Source: Burkholderiales bacterium (lineage in GTDB: Bacteria; Pseudomonadota; Gammaproteobacteria; Burkholderiales; Nitrosomonadaceae). From it: 64,000 nucleotides of DNA. Made by a program: the position numbers and the translations under genes. Shown in pieces: positions 63,417-64,000 of the stretch. The notes under the pieces were generated by a model. It saw only the letters and a list, made by a program, of their open reading frames with translations, was not told where the DNA came from and did not search any database. Position 1 is the stretch's first letter. Each line of letters opens with the position of its first letter. The DNA lies in NCBI GenBank assembly GCA_024235795.1, contig JACKLR010000002.1, positions 744,001-808,000 on the forward strand, in the 5' to 3' direction.

Positions 63417-64000
63417 TCAGGTTCGTGGTTCGGAATGTCCGGTTTGATCCAGGGCGTCTTTGGCATCACTCCAATGGACGATATCTTCGACAAAATAATC
63501 AAAAGTTCGCGGCATCATGTGTTTTGTCTTTTCATTATAATTGATAATGTCCAGAATAAACAAAGCGCGCAACACGCTGCGCCGGCGATACCCGTTCTTT
63601 TTTCTGGGTATGATTTGATCACGCCAGGTGCCAAAATTGATATAGGTTGTTAGATGATCAGAACCCGTATCCAGTTCTTCCTGTAATGGCTGATGGGTAT
63701 GGCCTTCCCCGTGGATTTGAAAATTATAATGTTGATATGCCGGCATAAAACCCGGAAATTTTTTCATTATCGACAGTTTAACGCTGGGTTGTTGTAAACT
63801 GTCAAAAAATGCGAGTATGCGCATCAAACCTGCAATAGATTTGATTTCCAGTCCATGACCGAATGACTTCATGATTTCCAGAAAACGTTTTGCAAGTTTG
63901 AGTCCTTTTCTGCGCAATAAAGGGGATGACTGATAGGTGAAATCCCAACTGAGCCAGTCAATAATGCACTCGTACAAGGTCGTCTCGATAATTTTAATGG
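63417..64000 (-). CDS. Metallophosphoesterase-like protein, 5' end outside window
   Basis: The minus-strand frame stays open to the right edge of the window, so the gene begins outside; an internal TTG at 63977 is not convincing as a start. About 194 residues are visible. The motif NFQIHGEGHTHQPLQEEL carries the GHTH metal-binding pair typical of the C-terminal part of calcineurin-like phosphoesterases. The substrate is unknown, and the N-terminal metal motifs are outside the window. Convergent with the DUF1841 gene. Confidence 0.7.
   Translation of the reverse strand, partial: IKIIETTLYECIIDWLSWDFTYQSSPLLRRKGLKLAKRFLEIMKSFGHGLEIKSIAGLMRILAFFDSLQQPSVKLSIMKKFPGFMPAYQHYNFQIHGEGHTHQPLQEELDTGSDHLTTYINFGTWRDQIIPRKKNGYRRRSVLRALFILDIINYNEKTKHMMPRTFDYFVEDIVHWSDAKDALDQTGHSEPRT

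Overview
The window reads as chromosomal DNA of an aerobic betaproteobacterium, most like Nitrosomonas and relatives. That placement is an inference from gene content and protein style: a split glycine decarboxylase (gcvPA/gcvPB), several copper- and haem-linked periplasmic proteins, PpsA with its regulator, a formate/nitrite channel, and the RnfB-Nth-DUF1841 order. No rRNA, tRNA, CRISPR or prophage was seen. Housekeeping genes are well spaced and intact. Accessory material sits in a few AT-rich gaps.

Layout. 1-2.6 kb: secreted beta-propeller protein, SCO1/SenC copper chaperone and a small exported protein. 2.6-3.1 kb: decayed IS21-type istA fragment. 3.1-7.1 kb (minus): MscS channel with BON domain, DUF2254 membrane protein, EEP-family hydrolase. 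7.2-13.6 kb (minus): glycine-cleavage cluster gcvT-gcvH-gcvPA-tpx-gcvPB plus a PfkB kinase, headed by a tandem glycine riboswitch. 13.9-15.4 kb: short-chain dehydrogenase and class II aldolase. 15.7-17.6 kb: dead IS1595-type transposase and gene debris. 17.6-23.4 kb: pepA, holC, a small gene, valS, membrane protein. 23.4-29.3 kb (minus): giant RTX protein and malate dehydrogenase. 29.7-33.2 kb (minus): hybrid histidine kinase with a PhnD-like binding protein, and a MITE-like element just upstream. 33.3-39.3 kb (minus): FNT channel, HemW, YbbP-like permease, CcdA. 39.5-50.7 kb: the most interesting region, described below. 50.9-57 kb: small secreted protein, ppsA-ppsR, CopD-cytochrome-redoxin fusion. 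57.4-64 kb: CPBP protease, serralysin-like M10 protease, terpene synthase, rnfB-nth-DUF1841, partial metallophosphoesterase.

The candidate undescribed system lies between 38 and 50.7 kb. A 17-bp palindrome (best form TGCGACAATTTGTCGCA) occurs eight or nine times. In almost every case it is followed immediately by a -35-like hexamer, a 17-18 bp spacer and a -10-like hexamer. One copy points left at a spermidine-synthase-like/dihaem-cytochrome operon. Three point right at two exported paralogs whose predicted mature N-terminus is histidine and at an operon (small exported protein, TlpA-like thioredoxin, DUF4266 lipoprotein, DUF3570 outer-membrane-type fusion, ApbE flavin transferase). Three more copies have no protein gene behind them; each is followed about 95-140 nt later by a long nested hairpin whose arms differ between copies yet stay complementary. 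This looks like one regulon for envelope metal or redox handling, possibly with structured RNAs. The regulator is not in the window, and the metal link is inferred.

All reading was by eye. Family names come from motif recognition, not database searches.
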